In this document: positions 7,659 through 16,562 of the stretch, one piece after another
Layout: the number at the start of each line of letters is the position of its first letter
Numbering within the stretch: position 1 is the first letter of the stretch
Assembly (NCBI RefSeq): GCF_050296195.1
Contig: NZ_JBNKRB010000036.1
DNA length: 64,000 nucleotides
Source of the DNA: Gynuella sp050296195
GTDB taxonomy: Bacteria; Pseudomonadota; Gammaproteobacteria; Pseudomonadales; Natronospirillaceae
Strand: one strand, 5' to 3'
The notes under the pieces: model-generated
Database searches by the model: none
Told to the model about the DNA's origin: nothing
Seen by the model: only the letters and a program-made list of their open reading frames with translations
Position numbers and translations under genes: made by a program

Positions 7659-8684
7659 TTATTTGTCGCTCTCGCCAAATACACCACCACGAACCAGCAC
7701 TGCCATAACATAGTGTTCGTCTTCGATTCGACTCAATTCGCCGCCACGTGCCCAGCTATCGAAAAAGGTGTAGAAATCCTGTTTGTCTTTTGGGGTACGA
7801 TAGGCTTTTCCAAGATTGGTCACAGCGCCATAAGGCTCAATCGCTATTGGCCCCACGGACTGTTCAGGGTCATCAAATTCCGGATACCAGGTATCGATGG
7901 TTCTAAGTGCATTTCCTATTTTTTGTGAGTGCATGGCAGCGATGCCATCAACAGAATAAAGCACTTTGCTTTTGTTGCCTTTGCCTTTATCCAATACCAG
8001 TTCTTCGCTCGGATAGACATCCTGGGATTTACCGACTTTGGCGTAGCAAGTAATTTCGAGCATGAGAAAGTCGTCATCACTGGCCAGGGCACTGGCAATG
8101 CGTTCAGCCAGGCTGTCGATGTCCGGATTAGTGATGCTCATGTCGCGTGGATTGTATTGCGTGGCATCAAACTGCCATTGTTGCTCGGCACTTTTGTTTA
8201 AAGCTTTTACGTTGACTTCAATGGCTTCTGCACCGATACGGTTGCGCCATAAAAACCGGCCATTGGCGATATTCAGAGCATAACGGCGGGATAACTCTTT
8301 AAAGCCTTCTTTTGCGATATAAGCTTTTGCAGCCTGTGAATAACTTTGTTTGAACAGGGCATTGTTACAAGCTGACGGGCGATGAATTTCTCCAAGCACT
8401 TTCAGTGTGAAGTGCAGCTTCAGAGTATCCTGTTCTGGTTCGAGCGCACAGGCATCTACAGTTTGCAGGTTGGCTTTTTCAACTTCTTTATTGAGTTTGG
8501 CCGGGTCGTTTTGAATGGTGGATTTCAGTCGGTTGGAGATGGTTCCGCGGACTGACTTTTCTTTCAGTTTTAGCGGTTCAACGGATTCACGGTTTTCCCA
8601 GGTGGTGCCGTACATGTATCCATCTGAGGGAACCAGTTTTTTTTCGAATGCCAGAACAGATGCGGTGTTGTCATTTTTAGCCAT
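7659..8684 (-). CDS. csy3: Type I-F Cascade backbone subunit Csy3 (Cas7f)
   Basis: The 341-residue protein equals the normal Csy3 length (about 342). Six copies polymerise along the spacer part of the crRNA to form the backbone of the Csy surveillance complex. Recognisable parts are the N-terminal SVLAFEKKLVPSDGYMYGTTW, the LNIANGRFLWRNRIGAEAIEV block and the C-terminal GVFGESDK. It is preceded by AAGGAG at 7 nt and lies 22 bases after csy2. No frameshift or missing segment is seen. Confidence 0.97.
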   Translation of the reverse strand: MAKNDNTASVLAFEKKLVPSDGYMYGTTWENRESVEPLKLKEKSVRGTISNRLKSTIQNDPAKLNKEVEKANLQTVDACALEPEQDTLKLHFTLKVLGEIHRPSACNNALFKQSYSQAAKAYIAKEGFKELSRRYALNIANGRFLWRNRIGAEAIEVNVKALNKSAEQQWQFDATQYNPRDMSITNPDIDSLAERIASALASDDDFLMLEITCYAKVGKSQDVYPSEELVLDKGKGNKSKVLYSVDGIAAMHSQKIGNALRTIDTWYPEFDDPEQSVGPIAIEPYGAVTNLGKAYRTPKDKQDFYTFFDSWARGGELSRIEDEHYVMAVLVRGGVFGESDK

Positions 8685-8706
8685 TGGTTTTCTCCTTGAT
8701 CAAGCG

Positions 8707-9627
8707 TTAAAAGCCATCTTCTGATAATAGGGTTTGGGGATCTGTCCGCTGTTGCTGACAGAGATAAAGATTTTTTGTGATGTCGTGATGGTAGTGCCAC
8801 AACAGTTGTTCGGATGAGTCCATTTTGTGGGCCATAACAAACTCACCCAGAGTGACGAGGGATTCGACAAAGCGATGCGGGGTAGCCGGGTCACGCTGAT
8901 TTTTGGCTTCAGCCAATTCACTGATAGCGTGAAATCCGGTTGCGATGGGAACGATCCAGCCGCGTTTGCCGTCTTCTCCGGTTGTCTTCCGCTGGCTACG
9001 CCAGCTTATAGTGGTTTCATTATTGTCCTGAATTTGTTCGCTTTGATGATGAACAGAGAGAAAATCCAACAGGGCGTCAAAGGCATCCCGTCCCTGCTCC
9101 ATGGCATTGATCATCAGATCTCTGCGTTCTATCAGGGCATAACCCGGCATCAGGCGGTTTTTCAGTAGATCGAAATCTCTGAAAACTTTGGGAGCCTGAG
9201 TGCGAAGGATGTCACCACCAGCTATTTTCAACTGACTGATCAACAGGTGATGGACCTGATCAAGAAAGGTTGTCTCATCCTGTTTTTCGATACCGTCATA
9301 GGCGATAACCAGACTGACTTCCAGGTGACAGCGTGGCTCTTCGATAAAAGCCGACCGGGCACCAGTTTTATCAAGCGGGTTGGCAGTACCGATTATGGAG
9401 TATTCATAATCCCCCGGCCCACGATAGGTTTGCAGATCAAACTGGTGGGATACCACACCAACACCGTTAAAACGTAACACTGGGTTATTTTCAATCAGTT
9501 TGCGTTCCATGGCGTGCACGGCACCGAGCCAGGCAGTCATGGCAGGAAAACCAATGGTAAACGGACTGGAAAGAGCATTGGCATTTTGTACCTGCAGATG
9601 AGGCATCAACAGAAATTTTTCGTTCAT
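8707..9627 (-). CDS. csy2: Type I-F Cascade subunit Csy2 (Cas5f)
   Basis: The 306-residue protein forms with Csy1 the tail of the Csy complex, binding the 8-nt 5' handle of the crRNA and helping to read the GG PAM. Typical segments are LLMPHLQVQNANALSSPFTIGFPAMTAW near the start (quoted in parts: LLMPHLQVQNANALSS and FTIGFPAMTAWLGA) and GVGVVSHQFDLQTY. ATG 9627 is chosen because it overlaps the csy1 stop as ATGA and has AAGGAG 8 nt upstream; an in-frame GTG lies at 9636. Confidence 0.96.
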   Translation of the reverse strand: MNEKFLLMPHLQVQNANALSSPFTIGFPAMTAWLGAVHAMERKLIENNPVLRFNGVGVVSHQFDLQTYRGPGDYEYSIIGTANPLDKTGARSAFIEEPRCHLEVSLVIAYDGIEKQDETTFLDQVHHLLISQLKIAGGDILRTQAPKVFRDFDLLKNRLMPGYALIERRDLMINAMEQGRDAFDALLDFLSVHHQSEQIQDNNETTISWRSQRKTTGEDGKRGWIVPIATGFHAISELAEAKNQRDPATPHRFVESLVTLGEFVMAHKMDSSEQLLWHYHHDITKNLYLCQQQRTDPQTLLSEDGF

Positions 9628-10892
9628 CTCAACCACTCCTTATTAACCAGTATCATTTGCCGGATGTAGTCCCGTTCTTCCATACCCAGGGTGACCGGTT
9701 TTTTAATTACTTTCTGATAGGCTTTGGCAATCCATTCGGCAATCTCCTCACACAGTTGTTGTAACCATTGATCCTGCTCGGCGCGTATTTGCCGGTATTC
9801 ATCGCACAACCAGATTTTCTGGTGCTGTTCCAGCTGGCTGGTGTCGGCACGATACTGCTCTGAGGCAACCGTGCGTATCGCCACCATCCGGTTAATAACC
9901 GTTTCGAGAATGTCTTCTATGCGATGATCACGACCGCTTTCAAGATTACGGCGGGGAATATCGCCATCCAGCCCGGTGCGAAAGATGCCATGCAGTTTTT
10001 GCAAAGGTTCCTGGATGTCGTAGTAACGAATGGAGTTGATGAAAAAGTTTCGAACGGGAAAGTGAATATCCCGTTTTTCGAGATGCGGTGGGACCGATAA
10101 CAGCAGCCGTGCCTTACCGCCATATTGGTTATTCAGAACGCTGATATTTTGTGGTTTGGTGCCTCCGAATCCGATGGTGGTGATATCGTAGATTTCAGCG
10201 TAACCCTGCTCGGAGTATTCATTGTTTCGCCTTTTTTCTCTAAGACTCTTGATCTCTTCAGAAAAACGCAGCCGATCAATTCTATTGCGTAATTCATAGA
10301 TCAGTCCGGAGTGACTCAGCACTGAAAGCAGGTGGTATTGACCATCATCAATGGGGAAGTAAACCTGTTTGATCTTGGAACTGGTCACGCTGGTGGCATC
10401 GTTGGTGACCATGGCCATGAATCCGGTTTTCAGATTGTCATAGCTGTCTGATTCAACGGTTAGCAGTTCTCTGGCCAGGTTGCTGTCATTACGAATGTGT
10501 TCTATGAGCGTCTGACCATCTTCCATTGTCAGAGTCAGAAACTTGTACACATCAATAGCGGCAGCATTGCCAAGGGCATCGTGTTCGGTATTCACGTTAC
10601 CGGTTCTGACAAAGCCATCGGCACTGCCCGGTGCCTCTGCAATGATGGAGGTTACATAGCCATTTTTATTTTTTCGCGCACTCGGATGGCTAAAGGTACA
10701 GGGGTGGCTGGCAATGTTAATTTGTCCGGCCCGTTTAGCGGCATCCGGCAGCCATTGTGCCTTGGAAAACTTTTCAGCACATAAGCGTTCGTTGTCGCTG
10801 ATTTCTTCAGCTGTCATAGTTGGCTTAAGAGTTTTCTTGAGCCAGTCTTCCTGTCGTTTATTAAAAAATTCCTGAATCGCCGGGTCTGGCAT
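9624..10892 (-). CDS. csy1: Type I-F Cascade large-tail subunit Csy1 (Cas8f)
   Basis: At 422 residues it is close to the known Csy1 length (about 434). It is the large subunit that recognises the PAM and opens target DNA. Family segments include AQWLPDAAKRAGQINIASHP and TFSHPSARKN, then GFVRTGNVNTEHDALGNAAA and DVYKFLTL, and the C-terminal LGMEERDYIRQMIL. ATG 10892 is the start: AAGGAGG lies 5 nt upstream, while the GTG at 10898 is inside that ribosome site. The gap to the cas3 stop is 2 bases. Confidence 0.96.
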   Translation of the reverse strand: MPDPAIQEFFNKRQEDWLKKTLKPTMTAEEISDNERLCAEKFSKAQWLPDAAKRAGQINIASHPCTFSHPSARKNKNGYVTSIIAEAPGSADGFVRTGNVNTEHDALGNAAAIDVYKFLTLTMEDGQTLIEHIRNDSNLARELLTVESDSYDNLKTGFMAMVTNDATSVTSSKIKQVYFPIDDGQYHLLSVLSHSGLIYELRNRIDRLRFSEEIKSLREKRRNNEYSEQGYAEIYDITTIGFGGTKPQNISVLNNQYGGKARLLLSVPPHLEKRDIHFPVRNFFINSIRYYDIQEPLQKLHGIFRTGLDGDIPRRNLESGRDHRIEDILETVINRMVAIRTVASEQYRADTSQLEQHQKIWLCDEYRQIRAEQDQWLQQLCEEIAEWIAKAYQKVIKKPVTLGMEERDYIRQMILVNKEWLR

Positions 10893-10894
10893 AT

Positions 10895-13800
10895 TCACCT
10901 CCTTTTGACCTTAAACAGGCCAAGTTGATCATTGTAGGAATAGTCTGGACTTTCGGTATTTTCGTAGGGTTCTTGGATGACCACCTCACCGTAGGTGAGT
11001 GAAGCGCTGTTTAAACTGATATCTCTCCGTGTGGATTGATGCTGCAAGGACGCGTGATAATCACGTACCAGCCACAGCCGTTGCTGTGCGGATGCCGATA
11101 ATGACAATGCAGTGATTCGGTAAAAATCATCCTGGTTTGCGAGTTCACCATGGGTGGTGTAAACCGCCTCGCCTTGTTCGTCACGAGTGGTAAAGTAGCT
11201 GTTTTGCCGATGGTCAAAGCACCGATAAAGATGAATACTCGGCCGGCTTTGTCGAAAACGGTTTAAGGCCTGCGGCAAAGCAGTCAGGTACCAATGTTGG
11301 TTCACATACCCCTGTAAGGTTTCCGGACCTTTTGCTTCGTAATTTTTCAGCCAGTGTGCAGTCACGAGATGCTCCAGCCGGGCCAGACCAAATCCTGCAA
11401 GAGGTGTCTCGGTAATTCTTGGAATGGCATCCAGGCGTTCTGTCACTACGCTTTCGTTAATCAGCGTGCTGAGGTCATGGGTTGCACAGGATGCACATCG
11501 GAGTTTTCCATTGGACAGAATCTTGCCCTTAAATTCATAACCAGGATGGGTGAAATAACAGGCGTATGCTTTTTCGCCCCGCTCGATGGTTTTCCAGTTG
11601 TATTGCAGGATGCCGACATTGGGGTGCTGTACATCATACTCGCGGTGACGCATCACCCGACCTGCCAACTGCACAATGGAGCGGTAAGAAGAAGGCTCGA
11701 CAATGGCCCAGTCAAAGTCGTGGTCACGTCCAACTTCTTCTACCGGCGTTGCTACCAGAATGAATAGCAGATGCTGCGGTGGATGAGGCTGACTGGCCAA
11801 CGCATTCAAGTGAGAACGAATAACGGGATTGTGAAATGCGACCGGCGGTTCACCCGTCGGTTCTTTTCTTTTTAAGACAGCATCGAGATGACGTTCCTGC
11901 TCATGCCGCAATAACAATACTTGTTGGCTGTGATAGGCCATCACTCTGAATTCGATCCCTGCGGTTGTTTGATAATCCAGCAGATAACGGGTGAGCTCGA
12001 TACAGGGCGTGATATTGGCCATTCGGATCACGCCGAAAGAAACATTTATGCCGGTGTCAGGGTCTGCCTGGCAATGATGATGGTGTTTGTTTTCCACCGC
12101 CTGGATGATGTGGTTAAAGTAGGCTATTTGCTTTGCATCATCCTGCTGATTGGGTAAAGACGCTATTTTTATAATGTCGGCTTTGCGTCTCACCGGTCGC
12201 AGGTTCAGTTCATGAATGCGCTTTTGGATAAACACATCATGAGCCTGAGCGTATTGCTGGCAAGCCAGTGTGTTCTGCTGCCCATCGTTATCCTGTACAT
12301 GGGTGTTGAATTCATCGATCCAGGCACATCCCACTGTAGCGCTGGCATTGCGGGTCTGAGCAAACAGTTGCCAGCCCTGACGGTAACATTGGAAATATCC
12401 TTCAGCCAGTGATGGCGGAATAGTGGCTGATGAGATCATGACTTTGCGACCCAACATGCCAGCCAGATGAATGAGCCGGCCAATGGCGATGGCATCAGCA
12501 CCGGTAAAATCATCCACTTCATCGATCACCAGATCAGAGGACATCAAGCGCAAACACGGCAGGATGTAGCGACCACCCCGGGTAGTTTCAGTCGCTGCCA
12601 TGATGTGATCAATGGTGCAGGTCAATATAGGGGCATAGAGTAACTGTCGACTCTTTGCATTCGGCAAAACAGTGTCCAGTCCGTCTTCCGGGATACCGCC
12701 GTCGTAGTCAATTTGCTGATCTTTATCCAGCAGGGATTGCTGGGATTCCGACCCTCTTTCACTGTCATCGGCGTAATTGGTATCTGGCTGCTGGGCATCG
12801 CTGTGAAGATCAGCAATGGCTTTCGATCCAATCAATACCGCGAGATCACTGCCATCGCTGTTTTGAAAAATCCGTTGGCGGTATTCATCACCAGTCTGCA
12901 AGGTCAGGGTTCTGAGTCCGAGCGCCAGAATGTAACGGAGACTGGCGTTATCATCTGACAACGCCAGCATAATTTTGGCATTGGCGAAGGTCTTGCCGCT
13001 GCCGGTACTGGCCATATTAACGGCAAAAAAACCGTGTTTCAGATGTTTATGCTGAGTGGTCCATTCCCGTATTTTTCGGGCAGCAGTATCCTGCCACTTA
13101 TAATTGCCACCACTGCTTTTTTTGAGTGCCGTTGTATTGTCTGTCACCGGCAGACCACGTTCCAATTGCGGGAGTCTGCTGGCATTGTGTTTGGCCTGTT
13201 TGTAGACCCCGAGAAGGTGTTGATCCAGCGCCTGTTTGGGCTGGCCGTCTTTCTGGGTGTTGGCAATCATACCGGTGGTATTATTCCAGACACCGGTTTT
13301 ATCCGGAGTCAGTGATGAGAAATAGTGATCGCCCAACATCAGGCACAGACGAGCATGATGCAGAATCAGCCGGTAGCTGCCATCTTCCATAATACGGTCA
13401 ATGTTTGTCTGCTGTTGCAACAGTTTGCCGGCCCAGCGCTTGATGGTCTTGATCCAGGGTGTGGAATTAGTCACCAGCCCTTGCGGAAAGGTCAGGCAAT
13501 CCTTAAAAGTATCCCGAACATTTTCATTCCAGTAACCCCAATCTCTGTTGATAGACCCTAGTACCTGCTCCAGTTTATCTGCAGCCTCTCCTGCCCAATC
13601 ATTCGACAATTGAGCATAAGGTTCTCTGGGTAATGGCATTCTATGGTGGGTAACGATCAACCAGGCAACCAGTTGGGCGATTGGCGGTAATTCGGACAGC
13701 GGTGCTGTGAGGCAGCATAGGTCAGTCTGGCGTAGCGCCTGTTCATCAATATCGCCATTGGCCAGCCGGGTAAGCCAGCCGTCATCAGACTCTGACGGGC

Positions 13801-14293
13801 ACTGATTAATCAGGGCTTTTAACAACAGACAGGAGATCCATTCATGTCTTAGAGCATCTGCCGCCGGGCCACGATAATCCGGTGCCAGTTTTTGCTGAAA
13901 CCGGGCACTGGCTTTACCCCAATCATGCAGCAGTGCTGCGAGAGAGGCCAGTGATTGAATCAGCGGCAGATAGTGCCAATCGGCCAGATCATCTCGATAG
14001 GTTCGCTGAACCTGAGTGCTGTTCACCGGCACCCGGCCCTGAGGATCAAATTTATCTTTATTACCCACCACCCAAACCAATTCACTGCGCGAGCGTGAAC
14101 GTATCCAATGGCAGCTTACGGCAGTATTTTTACTCGCGCTTTTTCGCAATAGTTTTTTGACGGCCAGGAGTCCTTCCTGAGTGATCACGGTCTGCCAGGT
14201 GTTGTCGCCGATGCGGTCGGCAAAGGCGTCGAGCACTCTGCGGGTGCGGATGAGGGATTTTTTTTCGCATTGGGAGATGAACGTTACCATCAT
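10895..14293 (-). CDS. cas3: Cas2-Cas3 fusion nuclease-helicase, type I-F
   Basis: The 1132-residue protein joins a Cas2 domain (residues about 1-95, start MMVTFISQCEKK) to Cas3, the arrangement diagnostic of type I-F. The HD nuclease motif is LLHDWGKAS (H123, D124). The superfamily-2 helicase follows with Walker A MASTGSGKTFAN, a DEAD-like VIDEVDDF, SSATIP, and a C-terminal helicase segment ATPVEEVGRDHDFDWAIVEP with LAGRVMRH. It degrades DNA recruited by the Csy complex and, through Cas2, works with Cas1 in spacer acquisition. ATG 14293 overlaps the cas1 stop as ATGA and has AGGA upstream; 14311 is an alternative too close to the ribosome site. Confidence 0.97.
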   Translation of the reverse strand: MMVTFISQCEKKSLIRTRRVLDAFADRIGDNTWQTVITQEGLLAVKKLLRKSASKNTAVSCHWIRSRSRSELVWVVGNKDKFDPQGRVPVNSTQVQRTYRDDLADWHYLPLIQSLASLAALLHDWGKASARFQQKLAPDYRGPAADALRHEWISCLLLKALINQCPSESDDGWLTRLANGDIDEQALRQTDLCCLTAPLSELPPIAQLVAWLIVTHHRMPLPREPYAQLSNDWAGEAADKLEQVLGSINRDWGYWNENVRDTFKDCLTFPQGLVTNSTPWIKTIKRWAGKLLQQQTNIDRIMEDGSYRLILHHARLCLMLGDHYFSSLTPDKTGVWNNTTGMIANTQKDGQPKQALDQHLLGVYKQAKHNASRLPQLERGLPVTDNTTALKKSSGGNYKWQDTAARKIREWTTQHKHLKHGFFAVNMASTGSGKTFANAKIMLALSDDNASLRYILALGLRTLTLQTGDEYRQRIFQNSDGSDLAVLIGSKAIADLHSDAQQPDTNYADDSERGSESQQSLLDKDQQIDYDGGIPEDGLDTVLPNAKSRQLLYAPILTCTIDHIMAATETTRGGRYILPCLRLMSSDLVIDEVDDFTGADAIAIGRLIHLAGMLGRKVMISSATIPPSLAEGYFQCYRQGWQLFAQTRNASATVGCAWIDEFNTHVQDNDGQQNTLACQQYAQAHDVFIQKRIHELNLRPVRRKADIIKIASLPNQQDDAKQIAYFNHIIQAVENKHHHHCQADPDTGINVSFGVIRMANITPCIELTRYLLDYQTTAGIEFRVMAYHSQQVLLLRHEQERHLDAVLKRKEPTGEPPVAFHNPVIRSHLNALASQPHPPQHLLFILVATPVEEVGRDHDFDWAIVEPSSYRSIVQLAGRVMRHREYDVQHPNVGILQYNWKTIERGEKAYACYFTHPGYEFKGKILSNGKLRCASCATHDLSTLINESVVTERLDAIPRITETPLAGFGLARLEHLVTAHWLKNYEAKGPETLQGYVNQHWYLTALPQALNRFRQSRPSIHLYRCFDHRQNSYFTTRDEQGEAVYTTHGELANQDDFYRITALSLSASAQQRLWLVRDYHASLQHQSTRRDISLNSASLTYGEVVIQEPYENTESPDYSYNDQLGLFKVKRR

Positions 14294-15249
14294 GATTGTG
14301 ATTCCTGCCATTCTGTTGTCAGGGCAACGTTTTTGGTTTCGTTAAACATGTGTTCCAGGGCTTTGTGGTCGGTAAAGGCCTGCAGACATTGTTGCCGGAA
14401 CTCTTGCTCGCTCATGTTTTCTTTGGCGCAGATGAAGGCCCAGGGCAAAATCAGGGCATCTTTGATCAGATCGGCAATATCAAACACCAGCGCGCCTCTG
14501 CGGGTTTTTCCGTGCATCACCGCAAAACCATGGGGAATGCCAAGTACCCAGAGGGCGGTGGCGGCGAGTCCGTAGGCGAGATAGTTACCATGATTCAGAA
14601 AAGTGTTGGCGATATCCACAGCTTCCCGCTCGCGGGTGAAGTCACCATAACCGGTATGGCGGGCGGCAAATTTGTAGAGTTGTTTGGTCAGCAAGGCTTC
14701 GGTCTGTAGCAGGTCGCTAACTTTACGGACACTTTGAATTTTCTGTTCAAAATGGTTGAGTGCCTGTTCGATGTCGCTGTGGCTACTGTCAAAACCTTCG
14801 GTTTTGAGATCGCGGTCTTTACGCCATACCTGACGTAAAAAACGGATTCTGGCGTACTGGAATTGCCTGGCCGCCTGCAAGCGTTTGTGATCATCAAACC
14901 AGAATTGCATCCAGCCTTGCAGGTATTCTGTCGGCCGGTATTCGCTTTGCGGGGTGAGCCATTCGATCTCGTTGGCCATTAGCAGTGGCGTGCCACCTCC
15001 GCCACAGAAGCCAACCAGCACACCGGCCTGAGCAAGCATTCTCATAGCGGCCTGGGTGATGGAAGTGCCGGTACCCAGTAACAGGCAGGTGGTGTTGGCA
15101 ATTGGAATGTTCCAATACTGATTCTCGTTTTTGGCTTCGGTCAGATATAGCACCCGACCGTCTTTCTGCATCACCCGGCATTTTTCCAGGTAGTAGATAT
15201 TTGCCCGTTTGGAATGAAGTATGGCTTTCAGGTCTGTCATTTGTTCCAT
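14290..15249 (-). CDS. cas1: CRISPR integrase Cas1, type I-F
   Basis: The 319-residue protein is of normal length for I-F Cas1. It is the integrase that, as a Cas1-Cas2/3 complex, inserts spacers at the leader end. Family blocks are LHSKRANIYYLEKCRVM, YWNIPIANTTCLLLGTGTSI, GVLVGFCGGGGTPLL and WLTPQSEYRPTEYLQGW, and later HGFAVMHGKTRRGALVFDIA, which carries the metal-binding His, and DLIKD. It is the first gene of the operon and has GGGA upstream of ATG 15249. No inactivating change is visible. Confidence 0.97.
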   Translation of the reverse strand: MEQMTDLKAILHSKRANIYYLEKCRVMQKDGRVLYLTEAKNENQYWNIPIANTTCLLLGTGTSITQAAMRMLAQAGVLVGFCGGGGTPLLMANEIEWLTPQSEYRPTEYLQGWMQFWFDDHKRLQAARQFQYARIRFLRQVWRKDRDLKTEGFDSSHSDIEQALNHFEQKIQSVRKVSDLLQTEALLTKQLYKFAARHTGYGDFTREREAVDIANTFLNHGNYLAYGLAATALWVLGIPHGFAVMHGKTRRGALVFDIADLIKDALILPWAFICAKENMSEQEFRQQCLQAFTDHKALEHMFNETKNVALTTEWQESQS

Positions 15250-15283
15250 GTTTTATTCCCGGCTCTGCCTGTTAACGCAATAC

Positions 15284-15303
15284 GGAGATTGTTTGCAATC
15301 TCC
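15284..15303. promoter_or_regulatory. Inverted repeat in the cas operon leader
   Basis: Perfect 8-bp arms GGAGATTG (15284-15291) and CAATCTCC (15296-15303) with a 4-base loop, lying 35-54 nt upstream of the cas1 start. It may be an operator or an RNA hairpin in the 5' untranslated region. Confidence 0.45.
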
Positions 15304-15395
15304 CTCAATCGCTCAAGACTGGTCGTATCCACAGGTCAACTGTATTGACACATCACCCCGTATATTCCCCAAAATAGTGGAAAAACCTGTTCGCT

Positions 15396-15416
15396 TGTGT
15401 CATAAAATTTGACACA
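15396..15416. promoter_or_regulatory. Spaced palindrome upstream of cas1
   Basis: TGTGTCA (15396-15402), seven AT-rich bases, TGACACA (15410-15416): perfect 7-bp arms with one-turn-and-a-half spacing typical of a dimeric repressor site. A further half-site TTGACACA lies at 15345-15352. It lies about 150 nt upstream of the cas1 start, so it is a candidate operator for the cas operon. Confidence 0.4.
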
Positions 15417-16562
15417 TGTCCGTAGATGGTTGTGGTGGTATACCGGGTACGGATGATTGATGATGACTCGGTACTCTGAAATATTCATTCGCTTGAGGAT
15501 GTGTGTCCAACGAACTGATGAAGATCCTCAAATTAAGACGCTCAAGCCCATGAGAAATTGCGACAAACGAGTTCAAATCACAACAAAAAATTACATGAAA
15601 AAGGTATTGTTTTTGCCTATTAATATGAACAAAAGTCGTTGCTCCAAATGGTCGACTCCCGGCTCCATCCATGAAAATCATGACTAAAAATAGCCTGTCA
15701 TATCTGAAAAATATATGGAAATCTGGGCAGGATTTGGATTATTAAGAAGTTCGAATGGGTCGTTTTTTTTGGCGGCACCGGTGTTGGATGCGTCGGTGGT
15801 GTTCATTCTGATGAGTCTTCCGTTACTGCGTTACCGATGCAAAATTAATCAATTGCCCTGGTATCAGCAACCGGATTATTCTCATTAATTAGTATGACAC
15901 CAAATAAGGATATTTTTACTAATAGATATCCATTAGATCAACACAGTTCTTTTTACTTAGTCAAGATAAAATGCTTTTTCGTCATCCATGATGATTCTCC
16001 AATAATACTATTTTGATATTTCATACCCAAAAAACATCGAGAGTTATATTATTTTTAAGGCACTGGTTGTTTTTACGGGATATTTCCCAGCGTTAAGTCG
16101 TTACCGAAACACACATTATTTTTATTATCACATTAACAAACACCATAAAATCCGTATTAACAATCTTAATCATTCGATCACTCTGTTTTAATGTGTCATG
16201 GACAATTTCGCTATTACCCTTGCTGATGTTGTACCTACACGATTCTTTGAAAGTCTTATGCTCTGAATTGCAATTCATATTGTGAAGCGATGTGCAGATA
16301 ATTGCCTATTCAAGACAGTCTCTCCAACAAGCCTGCTGTAACCTCCACACACTGTAAAATACGAAAGTTTTTTCAATTTCTATTCATACATAGGGGTTTT
16401 TATCATTCTTTCGTCGACCATTTAAGAGAAAGCTAATCCAGATCATTTTTTATATATAAAACCTTTTTACCATGCATGTACTTATTACCTGATGTTAAGG
16501 CAAATGCAAACCATTTACGCTCTTGTAGTTGTTGTATTCTCATGTGCAAAAAGGATTCTGAA
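15417..16562. other. AT-rich intergenic region, possible gene remnant
   Basis: About 1.1 kb without a supported gene between the divergent cas operon and the hydrolase. Short frames here have skewed composition and no ribosome sites. One fragment at 15760-15888 on the plus strand ends in a plausible protein tail (hydrophobic VVFILMSLPLLRY, then NQLPWYQQPDYSH and a stop) without a usable start, so it may be a decayed membrane-protein end. The low GC compared with its neighbours fits transferred DNA at the edge of the CRISPR island. Confidence 0.35.

Noticed and set aside
5623..15249. Missing cas2 gene in the CRISPR locus
   Set aside because: In type I-F the Cas2 domain is fused to the N-terminus of Cas3 and is present here, so the locus is complete.
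15457..15687. Open frame of 76 codons near the cas operon
   Set aside because: No ribosome site, basic low-complexity translation, no family resemblance.
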